NCBI RefSeq assembly: GCF_009861525.1
Contig: NZ_WVHL01000003.1
Coordinates: 1,612,001-1,676,000, forward strand
Direction: 5' to 3'
Source of the DNA: Pseudomonas sp. LD120
GTDB taxonomy: Bacteria > Pseudomonadota > Gammaproteobacteria > Pseudomonadales > Pseudomonadaceae
DNA length: 64,000 nucleotides
Within the stretch, counting starts at the first letter, position 1, and the number at the start of each line of letters is the position of its first letter. The translations under genes were made by a program, and so were the position numbers. Under the pieces are notes generated by a model. The model was given only the letters and a program-made list of their open reading frames with translations, did not search any database and was not told where the DNA came from. This document shows positions 34,744 through 42,799 of this stretch, one piece after another.

Positions 34744-35403
34744 TCATTCGGCAACGATGCTGTTGGCCAGACGGCCCAGGCCGCTGATCTGTACTTCGAC
34801 CCGGTCGCCGGGCCGCACATCGACCCGGCCCTCGGGAGTGCCGGTGATCAGCACGTCTCCGGCATGCAGGGTCATGAATTCGCTGATCTCGGCAATCAGC
34901 TGGGGGATGTTGCGCACCAGGTTGGCGGTGCTGTTGTGCTGCACCCGCTCGCCGTTGACGAACAGCTCGATGCTCAATTGGTGGGGATCGGCGACGTCGG
35001 CGGCCGGCACCAGTTGCGGGCCGATCGGGCAGAAACCGTCGCGGCATTTAGCCTTTACCGCTGGGCGGTAGTAGCTGTCTTCCGGCAGGCTGAATTCGTT
35101 GACGATGGTGTAGCCGGCCACATGTTCCAGGGCGTTTTCCAGGCTCACCCGGCTGGCGCGCTTGCCGATCACCACCCCCAGGGCCGGGCCGGGTTGCAGA
35201 CGCTCGACCCCTTGGGGAAACACCACTGGCGCCTCATGGCTGTTGCGGGTATTGGGGGTCTTGATGAACAGCACCGGCTTCACCGGTGGCTGCTGGTAGG
35301 GCGGTTGCTTGAAGTGCTGCAGATGGCTCTGCAGCAAGCCCTGGTAGTTCAGTGCAACGCCGAACAGGGTGCCGCAGGCGTGGTCATTCAAGGCACGGTT
35401 CAT
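34744..35403 (-). CDS. hpaG1: HpaG N-terminal-type subunit (decarboxylase/isomerase)
   Basis: Encodes 219 aa, the smaller FAH-fold partner of hpaG2. It opens with GTLFGVALNYQGLLQSHLQHF, has the PNTRNSHEAPVVFP and GPALGVVIGKRASRV regions, and ends with GDVLITGTPEGRVDVRPGDRVEVQISG. It is the first gene of the hpaG1-G2-E-D-F-X-H-I operon, and the upstream gap carries two HpaR-like palindromes. It is divergent from hpaA. Confidence 0.92.
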   Translation of the reverse strand: MNRALNDHACGTLFGVALNYQGLLQSHLQHFKQPPYQQPPVKPVLFIKTPNTRNSHEAPVVFPQGVERLQPGPALGVVIGKRASRVSLENALEHVAGYTIVNEFSLPEDSYYRPAVKAKCRDGFCPIGPQLVPAADVADPHQLSIELFVNGERVQHNSTANLVRNIPQLIAEISEFMTLHAGDVLITGTPEGRVDVRPGDRVEVQISGLGRLANSIVAE

Positions 35404-35467
35404 CGCGCGTCTCCTGGTTCCTGATGTCTGTTTCCCGCTGTGGGCTTGTCGTTCGCGGGGTGAGTTC

Positions 35468-35501
35468 GTTAATGTATTAACGTTATATTTAATATGTTAA
35501 C
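35468..35501. promoter_or_regulatory. Paired palindromes, candidate HpaR operators
   Basis: GTTAAT-GT-ATTAAC (35468-35481) and TTTAAT-AT-GTTAAC (35488-35501, the same site inverted with two changes) are 20 bp apart centre to centre, or two helix turns. They lie in an AT-rich island in the hpaG1/hpaA gap. HpaR is a MarR dimer and these fit a MarR operator pair repressing the operon. Assignment is inferred. Confidence 0.6.
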
Positions 35502-35610
35502 GATCGTCAAGCGCCAGCCTGAACGATTCCGTCTCGCCCTGGCGGGGCGGCCGCGATTCGCGCAGGATGCGCAGGCTCTGCGTGCTGAAAAATATAAATA
35601 GAGGGGCGCC

Positions 35611-36537
35611 ATGAACCCACAAACCCCGATCCCCAACATCAATATCGGTCAGGTCTACGATCAGCGTTACGCCGATGCCCAGGTGCACTACGACAAGCTG
35701 AGCAACCTGGCCGGCTTCTTCGGCCGCAACATGCCGGTGCATCGCCACGACCGCTTCTTCCAGGTCCACTACGTGCAAAGCGGAGCGGTGCGGGTCTACC
35801 TCGACGACCAGCAGTACCTGGAGTCGGGACCGATGTTCTTCCTCACCCCGCCGACCATTCCCCACGCGTTTGTCACCGAGGCCGACAGCGAGGGCCACGT
35901 GCTCACCGTGCGCCAGCAGTTGGTGTGGGAGTTGATCGGTGCCGATCCGACACTGGCCCCCGCGCCCCAGGTGCCGCCGGTGTGTGTGGCCCTGGCGCGG
36001 CTGGGGCCGCAGTTCACCGCTGAAGCGCGGCGTCTGGAGTGCCTGTTCCAGGAGTTGCAGCAGGAGATTGCCGGGCAGGGGCCCGGACGCGAGCCAGCCC
36101 TGGATGCCCTGACCCGGCTGCTGATGATCAGTCTGCTCAGGCTTTCGGCCAATTCCCTCAAGGCCCGTCCAGCGCGCCAAGAAGACCTGCAGATCTTCCA
36201 TCGCTTCAACGAGCTGATCGAGTCCCGCTACCTGGAGCATTGGCCCCTGGCCCGCTACGCCAGCACCCTGGGGGTCACCGAGGCGCGGCTCAACGACGTC
36301 TGCCGGCGCATCGCCGACCTGCCGTCCAAGCGCCTGGTGTACGAGCGCCTGATGCAGGAGTCCAAGCGCCTGCTGCTGTTTACTGGCAGTTCAATCAACG
36401 AGATCTGCTACCAGCTGGGCTTCAAGGACCCAGCGTATTTCAGCCGCTTTTTCCTGCGCTATGCGCACCTGCCCCCGGGTGAATATCGCCAGCGCAAGTC
36501 CGCTGGGCTGTTGTCAGAACCGGTCGCCGTGCCCTGA
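35611..36537 (+). CDS. hpaA: HpaA, AraC-family 4-hydroxyphenylacetate regulator
   Basis: Encodes 308 aa: an N-terminal cupin sensor (NMPVHRHDRFFQVHYVQSGAVRVYLDDQQYLESGPMFFLTPPTIPHAF is residues ~45-90) and a C-terminal double HTH (YASTLGVTEARLNDVCRRIADLPSK, EICYQLGFKDPAYFSRFFLRY). HpaA activates hpaBC in response to 4-hydroxyphenylacetate. Here hpaBC is 13 kb away and hpaA is divergent from the meta-cleavage operon. The ATG at 35611 has GAGGGG just upstream. Confidence 0.9.
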   Translation: MNPQTPIPNINIGQVYDQRYADAQVHYDKLSNLAGFFGRNMPVHRHDRFFQVHYVQSGAVRVYLDDQQYLESGPMFFLTPPTIPHAFVTEADSEGHVLTVRQQLVWELIGADPTLAPAPQVPPVCVALARLGPQFTAEARRLECLFQELQQEIAGQGPGREPALDALTRLLMISLLRLSANSLKARPARQEDLQIFHRFNELIESRYLEHWPLARYASTLGVTEARLNDVCRRIADLPSKRLVYERLMQESKRLLLFTGSSINEICYQLGFKDPAYFSRFFLRYAHLPPGEYRQRKSAGLLSEPVAVP

Positions 36538-36560
36538 GGAGTCTGCGGTGTCGGGTGCGC

Positions 36561-38228
36561 TCATTCGACGACCCGCGTCTGCGCGGGCCTGGGCTCGCAG
36601 ACCGGCGTGGGTGGATTGCTCAGCAGCAGGTCAGCGGCCTTCTCACCGATCATGATCGCCGCCGCGTTAGTGTTGCCGGTGATCAGGCTCGGCATGATCG
36701 AGGCGTCCGCCACCCGCAGCCCTTGGAGGCCGTGGACCCGCAGTTGGTCGTCCACCACCGCCAGTTCGTCATGGCCCATCTTGCAGCTGCCCACCGGGTG
36801 GAACACGGTGCCCAGGTGCTGACGAATCCATTGCTCGATCTGCTCCTGGCTCTGCACCTGTGGGCCGGGTACCAGCTCGCCTTGCAGGCGCTGAGAAAAG
36901 GCCCGGGTCGCCGCCAGCTGGCGCACCAGGCGCAAGCCCGCCACCAGTTTGCGCAGGTCCTCCGGGTGGCTGAGGAAGTTGGCCTCGATCAGCGGCTTGT
37001 CGTGGGGATCGGCGGAGTTCAGGCGGACCCGACCGCGGCTTTGCGGGTGCATCACCGCCATGTGCAGGCTGATGCCATGGCCCACCGGGATCAGGCGCTG
37101 TGGCTGGTTCTTCAGGGCCGGGGCGACGATCAGCCCCAGCTCCGGCACCGGGTCCTCGGGCGTAAGGCGCAGAAAGGCCCCGGACTCGACGGTGTTGGAG
37201 GTCAGCGGGCCCTGGCGCCGGGTCAGGTACTGCCAGGGCGAACGGGCCAGGGGCCACAGGCCCTTGGGTGAAAGGCCGTAGCCCAGCTCGGGATCGCTGC
37301 GGTACATCAGCACGATGTCCTGGTGATCCTGCAGGTTCAGGCCGACCCCCGGCAACGGGTGGCGCGGCAGGATGCCATGAGGTTTCAGTTCCTCCGCCGG
37401 ACCGATGCCCGACAACAGCAACAACTGTGGCGAATTGATCGCTCCGGCGCACAGGATCACTTCCCGACGCGCCTGCAACTGGTGGACCCGCCCGTTTTGA
37501 CTGATTTCTACGCCATTGGCGCGAGTGCCTTGCAGCAACACCCGGTGGGTCAGGGTGGAGCTGAGCACGGTGAGGTTGTCGCGTTGCAGGATCGGATGCA
37601 GAAATGCCCGGGCCGCGCTGCAGCGTTCGCCATTTTTCTGAGTCACATGGAACGGCCCGAAACCTTCCTGCTCAGGGCCGTTGAAGTCCGGGTTATAGCT
37701 CCAGCCCAGTTCCGTGGCCGCCTCGTAGAACACCTGATTGACCGCACTCGGGCTGCGCTGCTCGGCGACGTTGAGCTCGCCGTGCTGGCCATGCCAGGGT
37801 GAATCGCCTGCTTCGAAATGCTCCGAACGCTTGAAGTAGGGCAGCAGTTCGTCATGGCTCCAGCCCTGGTTGCCGGCGGCCGCCCAGCGGTCGAAGTCAT
37901 GACGGTGGCCACGGATGTAGATCATGCCGTTGATCGCACTGGAACCGCCCCAGACCCGGCCACGGGGGCAGGGGATGGCGGGGGCGCCGCTGGCGCCCTG
38001 GGCGCTGAATTGATGCATCCAGTTCCAGCGCGGGTTGGCGATCAGGCGGATGATCCCCGCCGGGGTGCGCACATAGGCGGCAGGCAGCAGGCTGCGGTCA
38101 CTGGGTCCTGCCTCGATCAGGCACACCTTGAGCTTGGGGTCGGCGGACAGGCGGTTGGCCAGCACACAACCGGCGGAGCCGGCGCCGACCACGATGTAGT
38201 CGAAGGCTTGCGTGGTGTGTTCACTCAT
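36561..38228 (-). CDS. GMC-family FAD oxidoreductase (alcohol/choline dehydrogenase type)
   Basis: Encodes 555 aa. The N-terminal FAD site is DYIVVGAGSAGCVLANRLS, followed by the GMC signature GGSSAINGMIYIRGH. The C-terminal catalytic pair is His in FHPVGSCKMG and Asn in GNTNAAAIMIGE. It oxidises a primary alcohol or similar group, passing electrons to a quinone or cytochrome. No signal peptide is seen. The start at 38228 is supported by AGAGG upstream. It is the last gene of a five-gene run (cupin, MFS, ADH, porin, GMC). Substrate unknown. Confidence 0.85.
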   Translation of the reverse strand: MSEHTTQAFDYIVVGAGSAGCVLANRLSADPKLKVCLIEAGPSDRSLLPAAYVRTPAGIIRLIANPRWNWMHQFSAQGASGAPAIPCPRGRVWGGSSAINGMIYIRGHRHDFDRWAAAGNQGWSHDELLPYFKRSEHFEAGDSPWHGQHGELNVAEQRSPSAVNQVFYEAATELGWSYNPDFNGPEQEGFGPFHVTQKNGERCSAARAFLHPILQRDNLTVLSSTLTHRVLLQGTRANGVEISQNGRVHQLQARREVILCAGAINSPQLLLLSGIGPAEELKPHGILPRHPLPGVGLNLQDHQDIVLMYRSDPELGYGLSPKGLWPLARSPWQYLTRRQGPLTSNTVESGAFLRLTPEDPVPELGLIVAPALKNQPQRLIPVGHGISLHMAVMHPQSRGRVRLNSADPHDKPLIEANFLSHPEDLRKLVAGLRLVRQLAATRAFSQRLQGELVPGPQVQSQEQIEQWIRQHLGTVFHPVGSCKMGHDELAVVDDQLRVHGLQGLRVADASIMPSLITGNTNAAAIMIGEKAADLLLSNPPTPVCEPRPAQTRVVE

Positions 38229-38263
38229 GGGGGATACCTCTTGGGCCGTCATGTACGTTCATC

Positions 38264-39565
38264 TCACAGCCCCAGCAGCGAGCCGACGTCGAGGGTCACT
38301 TGCAGGCCGATGACAAAGCCATTGCCGCTCAGTTCGCGGGCCTCGGGGTTGTAGAAGTTGTCCGGGTTGATCAGGTACTGGACGCTGGGCTCCACCGCCA
38401 GTTGCCGGGTCAGGGCGATGTGGGCGTTGGCTTCCAGGGCATAGACATTGCGCTCGCCCAGGCGCGGGTCGCCGCCGTTGGCGGTCCGTGCCTGTTGCTG
38501 GAAACGCAGTTGGTGATCGTTGAGGCGCAGGTAGCTGGCCTTGAGGTTGAGCTTGTCCCGGGGGCGATCGAAGGGCGCCAGATAGGTCAGCCCGGCTTCG
38601 GCGAACTGGCTGAAGGGCTGCTTGTCGTCGGCCGCCGCCGACAGCGAACCGAACAGCAGCAAGGCTTGGGGCTTCGTGCCTGTGCCGGCGTCGGCGCGCC
38701 ACAGCGACTGCTGGAACTTGAAGAAGGCGCCGCCGCTGCCGAACGTCTTGGTCCCGGTCAGCGGGTCCACCTGCTTGGAGGTGTTGTAGAAGCCGTTTAG
38801 TTCGTAGTGGGAGCTGTAGGCCTCTTGTTTCTGGCTGCCGATGCCCAGCAGCAGGCTGGTGCCGCTGGCGTCGTCGGTACTGAAATCCAGGCCCTTGCGC
38901 TCCTTCAGGTAGTCCACCGGGTTGGATTCGAAGGCGCCGCCGTGCACGTACCACTGGGGCGTCAGTTGGTACTTCAGGTAGCCGCCCCAACTGCCGTAGG
39001 GCGGTGGCAGGATGCCGCTGGAGGCGTCGATGATCGGGTCGTTGCAGGTCATGGTGCTTTCACAGTTGTAGATATAGAAGTAGCGCCGGGCGTTGGTTCG
39101 CCCCAGGCTCAGGTCGACCTGGCCGTCGAGCCAGGTCTGCTGGTAGGTCAGCAGGCTCAGTTGGTTGCTGGTGAGGTCGTTGTGGATCGGCGCGCCGCCA
39201 AAGTAGCTGCCGGCGGCGCCTTGCCAGTTGCGTGAGGTGGGCACGCCGGTCTGGTGATCGAGAATGAACAGGGTCTGCTCGAAGTGCAGCGCCGCGCCGT
39301 CGAGCCCGGCGAAGGTCCCCAGGTTGATATCGGCGCCGACGAACAGGTCGCCGCTGTTGCCGAAGCTGTGGGGGCGGGGGCCGGTGTCGAGGTTCTTCAT
39401 GGCCAGGCTGAGAAACTGCACATGGGGCGTAATGCCCTGGTCGGCCAGGTAATCGCCCAGCCCGGACAGCGGCCCGCTGCGGGGCACAGCCGGGGCGTCG
39501 GCCAAGCAATCAAGGGGCAGCAGCAGGGCTGCCAGCAGCGGGCACAGCGCATAGGGAACATTCAT
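38264..39565 (-). CDS. OprB-family carbohydrate-type porin
   Basis: Encodes 433 aa with a signal peptide (MNVPYALCPLLAALLLPLDCLADA) and a beta-barrel body with alternating aromatic/polar strands. Family motifs include LSGLGDYLADQGITPHVQF and the C-terminal VEPSVQYLINPDNFYNP. OprB-type porins admit glucose and other small hydrophilic or aromatic compounds. Being inside a catabolic gene run, it probably takes up that pathway's substrate. A Crc/Hfq motif cluster lies at 39579-39592, just before the start codon. Confidence 0.85.
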   Translation of the reverse strand: MNVPYALCPLLAALLLPLDCLADAPAVPRSGPLSGLGDYLADQGITPHVQFLSLAMKNLDTGPRPHSFGNSGDLFVGADINLGTFAGLDGAALHFEQTLFILDHQTGVPTSRNWQGAAGSYFGGAPIHNDLTSNQLSLLTYQQTWLDGQVDLSLGRTNARRYFYIYNCESTMTCNDPIIDASSGILPPPYGSWGGYLKYQLTPQWYVHGGAFESNPVDYLKERKGLDFSTDDASGTSLLLGIGSQKQEAYSSHYELNGFYNTSKQVDPLTGTKTFGSGGAFFKFQQSLWRADAGTGTKPQALLLFGSLSAAADDKQPFSQFAEAGLTYLAPFDRPRDKLNLKASYLRLNDHQLRFQQQARTANGGDPRLGERNVYALEANAHIALTRQLAVEPSVQYLINPDNFYNPEARELSGNGFVIGLQVTLDVGSLLGL

Positions 39566-39578
39566 GTCGGGTACTCGT

Positions 39579-39592
39579 TTCTTGTTGTTTTT
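39579..39592 (-). promoter_or_regulatory. Crc/Hfq motif cluster ahead of the OprB-type porin
   Basis: Minus-strand AAAAACAACAAGAA contains three overlapping AANAANAA matches (AAAAACAA, AACAACAA, AACAAGAA), 13-26 nt before the ATG. Confidence 0.65.
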
Positions 39593-39616
39593 GTCTTGAG
39601 TGTTGAAACCGATGTG

Positions 39617-40681
39617 TCAGGCCTCGGCCAGGGCCGGCGTTGGGTTGACCAGCACCTTGATCTGACTCTTGTCGTGCAACAGCGCCTCGAAGCCCTGTTC
39701 CACTGCTTGCTCCAGGGCCAGGCAGCGGGTCACTAGACGAGACAGGTCCAGGCGTCCGCTGGCCAGCAGCTCAATCAACTCGGGATACACATGGCGGTAG
39801 CCGACGCTGCTGAGCAGGCGCAGTTCGTTGTTCACCAGGTGGAAGGCGTCGAAGTGCACCTCGCCCATCAGTCCCACCATGACGGCTTCGCCGCCCTTGC
39901 GCAGGCAGTGCAGGGCATGGCTCAGGGTCTTCTGGGTGCCGGCGGCCTCAAAGGCCGTGTCGAGGCCGCCGTCGCTCAAGTGTCGCAATCGTTGTTGCAA
40001 CGCCGGATCGCGTCCGTCCAGGGCGGCCGAAGCGCCAAACTCCAGGGCCAGGCGCAGGCGCTCGGGGTTCAGGTCCACGGCGTAGATGCGTTCCACTCCC
40101 CGCACCCGTGCCAGCAGGATCAGCAGCAGGCCGATGGGGCCCAGCCCGAACACCACGCAACTGTCGCCGGCCAGCAGGCTGCTCCGGTTCAGCGCGTGGT
40201 AGGCCACCGCCGCCGGCTCCAGCACGGCGGCCTGCTTGAAGCTGACGCGCTCCGGCAGCAGGTGCAGCATGTACGCTGGCACCCGTGCCTGCTCGGCAAA
40301 ACCGCCATCGCCCATCAGACCGATAAAACCCATGGACTCACAGAGGTTGTACTGGCCCATGCAGCAGTACTGGCATTCGCCACAGCGATACTCCGGCTCG
40401 ACCGCCACCCGCTGCCCCAGCAGGCGCGGGTCGACGCCGGGGCCCAGGGCTACTACTTGGCCGCAGAACTCATGGCCCAGGGTCAGTGGTGTCCGGCAGC
40501 CGGACAGCGGGTGAGCCTCATGCTGGGGAATCGAGTGTGGCCCATCGGCGTACTCATGCAGGTCACTGCCGCAGATACCGCAGTAGGCCACTTGCAGCAG
40601 TACTTCCCCAGCGCCAGGCTGTCGAGCTTGTACTTGGCTCAGGCGCAGGTCCCGAGCGGCGTGCCAACGCAGTGCTTTCAT
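39617..40681 (-). CDS. Zn-dependent alcohol dehydrogenase, 2,3-butanediol dehydrogenase-like
   Basis: Encodes 354 aa of the medium-chain dehydrogenase superfamily. Catalytic zinc ligands are Cys37 (CGICGSDLHE) and His70/Glu71 (LGHEFCG). Structural zinc ligands are Cys100, Cys103, Cys106 and Cys114. The Rossmann motif is VFGLGPIGLLLILLA. The N-terminal layout (EYADGPHSIP...HPLSGCRTPLTLGHE) resembles (R,R)-butanediol dehydrogenase, so a vicinal diol or hydroxyketone substrate is plausible. The start overlaps the MFS stop by 4 bp (ATGA). Confidence 0.85.
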   Translation of the reverse strand: MKALRWHAARDLRLSQVQARQPGAGEVLLQVAYCGICGSDLHEYADGPHSIPQHEAHPLSGCRTPLTLGHEFCGQVVALGPGVDPRLLGQRVAVEPEYRCGECQYCCMGQYNLCESMGFIGLMGDGGFAEQARVPAYMLHLLPERVSFKQAAVLEPAAVAYHALNRSSLLAGDSCVVFGLGPIGLLLILLARVRGVERIYAVDLNPERLRLALEFGASAALDGRDPALQQRLRHLSDGGLDTAFEAAGTQKTLSHALHCLRKGGEAVMVGLMGEVHFDAFHLVNNELRLLSSVGYRHVYPELIELLASGRLDLSRLVTRCLALEQAVEQGFEALLHDKSQIKVLVNPTPALAEA

Positions 40682-41949
40682 GGTTGGTTTCCTTGCAGGA
40701 CAGAGGAGGCGCCGGCTTGCCGGCGTTGTTGACGGGCCAGCACCGCTGGAGCGGTTTCCTTGAGCAACAGCGCCAGCAGCGCGGCCAGCACGGCGCCGCC
40801 ACAGGACATCCACATGACGATGGACAGGCCGAATCGGTCGGCGGCGAACCCGGCGATGGTCGGCGCGACGAAGCCGCCCACGAGCTCGCCAATGCCCATG
40901 ATCATGCCCAGGGCCGTGGCCATGACTTCACGGGGCACGGTCTCCGCCGGAATGGTGGCCATGAACAGGGTGAAGCAGCCCAGGCCGGTGTAGGTCAGCA
41001 GCATCAGCACCCCAAGGATCCATGGCGCCGATGCATAAAGCAGGGCCATCGGGCAGCAGGCGGCGATCAGCGAGAACAGCACCAGGGTCGGGCGGCGGCC
41101 AATTCGGTCAGAGATCGCCGGCACGCCGAAGCCCCAGAGCACCCAGGCGCCGCCCAGGCAGCTCATCACCAGGCCCATGCTGGCCGGACTGTAGTCGCGG
41201 ACCTTGACCAGAAAGGTCGGGGTAAAGGAAATCAGAATGATGAACCAGGTCAGGAACACACAACTGATCAGGGTGCAGAGCACGATGTTGCGGCTTTTCA
41301 GCAGGGCCAGCCGATGTCCGCCTCCGTTGCTCGGGGCGGCGTTCGCCCGGGGCTCGCTCCGTGGCGGGTCCGGGTTCACGTAGCGCCAGATCAGCAGGGC
41401 GATCAGCAGCCCGGGAATCAGCGAGACGATGAATGCATGGCGCCAGCCATAGGCTTCTGCCAGGGCGATCAGCACCGGTGGTCCGATCACCGCCCCCAGC
41501 AGCCCGGCCGCCGAGCCTTGCAGTAGGCCCATGTTCAGGCCCCGACGTTGGGGCGAGGAGGCTTCCACCATCAAGGATTGCGATAAGGGCAGGATCGGCC
41601 CTTCGGCCAGCCCCATGATGGCGCGAAACAGCAGCAGGCTGAGGAAACCGGTGACCAGCCCGGAGAGGGCCGAGCACAGGGAAAACAGGATCACCGCGAC
41701 GATCAGCAGCGGCTTGCGCACGCCCCGACGGTCCGACCAGGCGCCCACTAGGGCTCCGGACACCGCCCAGGCCAGGGCCAGCACCGACGACAGCATGCCT
41801 AGGTGGCTGTTGCTCAATTGCAGTTCGTCGGCCATGAAAGGGAACAGGAAGGACAGGGCAAGACGATCGAAAAAGACAAAACCGAAGGTCAGGAACAGCA
41901 CCCCCAGCAAGGTGTTCTCGTAACCGGCCTTGTTGTTTTTATAAGCCAT
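40678..41949 (-). CDS. MFS transporter
   Basis: Encodes 423 aa with twelve predicted membrane helices and the MFS signatures GAWSDRRGVRKP after helix 2 and GPILPLSQSLMVEASSPQRRG. It resembles proton symporters for organic acids or aromatics. It is 33 bp downstream of the cupin dioxygenase gene and overlaps the ADH by 4 bp, so it probably imports the substrate of this operon. Its last residues (RQAGASSV) are encoded by a REP core (40711-40724). Confidence 0.85.
   Translation of the reverse strand: MAYKNNKAGYENTLLGVLFLTFGFVFFDRLALSFLFPFMADELQLSNSHLGMLSSVLALAWAVSGALVGAWSDRRGVRKPLLIVAVILFSLCSALSGLVTGFLSLLLFRAIMGLAEGPILPLSQSLMVEASSPQRRGLNMGLLQGSAAGLLGAVIGPPVLIALAEAYGWRHAFIVSLIPGLLIALLIWRYVNPDPPRSEPRANAAPSNGGGHRLALLKSRNIVLCTLISCVFLTWFIILISFTPTFLVKVRDYSPASMGLVMSCLGGAWVLWGFGVPAISDRIGRRPTLVLFSLIAACCPMALLYASAPWILGVLMLLTYTGLGCFTLFMATIPAETVPREVMATALGMIMGIGELVGGFVAPTIAGFAADRFGLSIVMWMSCGGAVLAALLALLLKETAPAVLARQQRRQAGASSVLQGNQP
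40711..40724. repeat. REP core inside the 3' end of the MFS gene
   Basis: GCCGGC-TT-GCCGGC, the same core as at 23203 and 23334, but here within coding sequence. Confidence 0.6.
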
Positions 41950-41982
41950 GGTGGTTCTCCGAGCAGGCGTGAGTAACGTCGA

Positions 41983-42516
41983 TCAGCGAAACAGGGTGTC
42001 GATATGGGCCGCGCCCAGGCCGATCTTTTCGTAGTGTTCGCGGCACAGGGCAATGTAGGAATGCACGTCGAAGTAGCCGTCGGGTTCGCCCTGTGCGTCG
42101 AGCCAGATCAACGGGCCCTTGACGATGAAGAACACCCGCATTGGCTGCGCGTGTTCGTAGGCCACCAGGGTGTGGCCTTCGCCCGGGGTTTCGTAGACGA
42201 AGTCGCCGGCGGTGGCCGTCCACTCGTGCTCCAGGTAGCCCCACTTGCCGGACAGGGTGTAGGCGAACACTTCGTGGGGGTGGTAGTGGCGGTTGACCAG
42301 CCCGGCGCTGCGGGCCATGAGGATGTCGCACCAACGGTTCTCGCTGGGGGCGATCCACAGCGGCCGCGAAGATACGGTTTCGGTGAACGGCACGTACAGG
42401 CTCAGGTCGTCACTGGCGGCATTCGGCAGGTAGACCTCGGGCTTGGCGTCGGGCTTGAAACAGTTGGCAATGGGCTGCAGGTCTTTCCAGAACTCACGGG
42501 TGGCGGCTTCAGGCAT
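41983..42516 (-). CDS. 2,4'-dihydroxyacetophenone dioxygenase-like cupin
   Basis: Encodes 177 aa, a single-domain cupin. The metal-binding motif is NRHYHPHEVF (His77, His79), with a later His115 (GEGHTLVAY). The overall pattern (SLYVPFTETVSSRPLWI, GKWGYLEHEWTATAGDFVYE, VFFIVKGPLIWLD) matches what I recall of 2,4'-dihydroxyacetophenone dioxygenase, which cleaves an alpha-hydroxyketone to a carboxylic acid and formate. It is first in the five-gene run and divergent from the AraC regulator at 42800. The true substrate is unknown. Confidence 0.75.
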   Translation of the reverse strand: MPEAATREFWKDLQPIANCFKPDAKPEVYLPNAASDDLSLYVPFTETVSSRPLWIAPSENRWCDILMARSAGLVNRHYHPHEVFAYTLSGKWGYLEHEWTATAGDFVYETPGEGHTLVAYEHAQPMRVFFIVKGPLIWLDAQGEPDGYFDVHSYIALCREHYEKIGLGAAHIDTLFR

Positions 42517-42799
42517 GGTCGACCTCGATTGTTTTTACAGGAGGGGGGACTGAGGCGACTTTAGGCCCACGGCTGGGCGCCGGTTTGATTGAATCGGACC
42601 GATTTGTTGTCTGTTTCGGACGGGGATTTTTCCTACCGGAAATAGCGATCTGACGAAGCTGTTCCGGCGAACGGCTCTCACTGCGTTTCAAGTTGACAGG
42701 CTATATAGTTCAGATGTTAATGAATGGCCGCAGCCCGCAGATCATGCGGCCCCAGGTGTCCGGACGCTGCCTTGTCGTCCGGGGAATATTCAGCCGCCC
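42517..42799. promoter_or_regulatory. Divergent promoter region, cupin operon and AraC gene
   Basis: 283 bp. On the minus strand AAAAACAA (42529-42536), a Crc/Hfq-type motif, lies 13 nt before the cupin start. On the plus strand TTGACA (42693-42698) with GTTAAT 17 bp later (42716-42721) is a possible sigma-70 promoter for the AraC gene. Confidence 0.45.
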
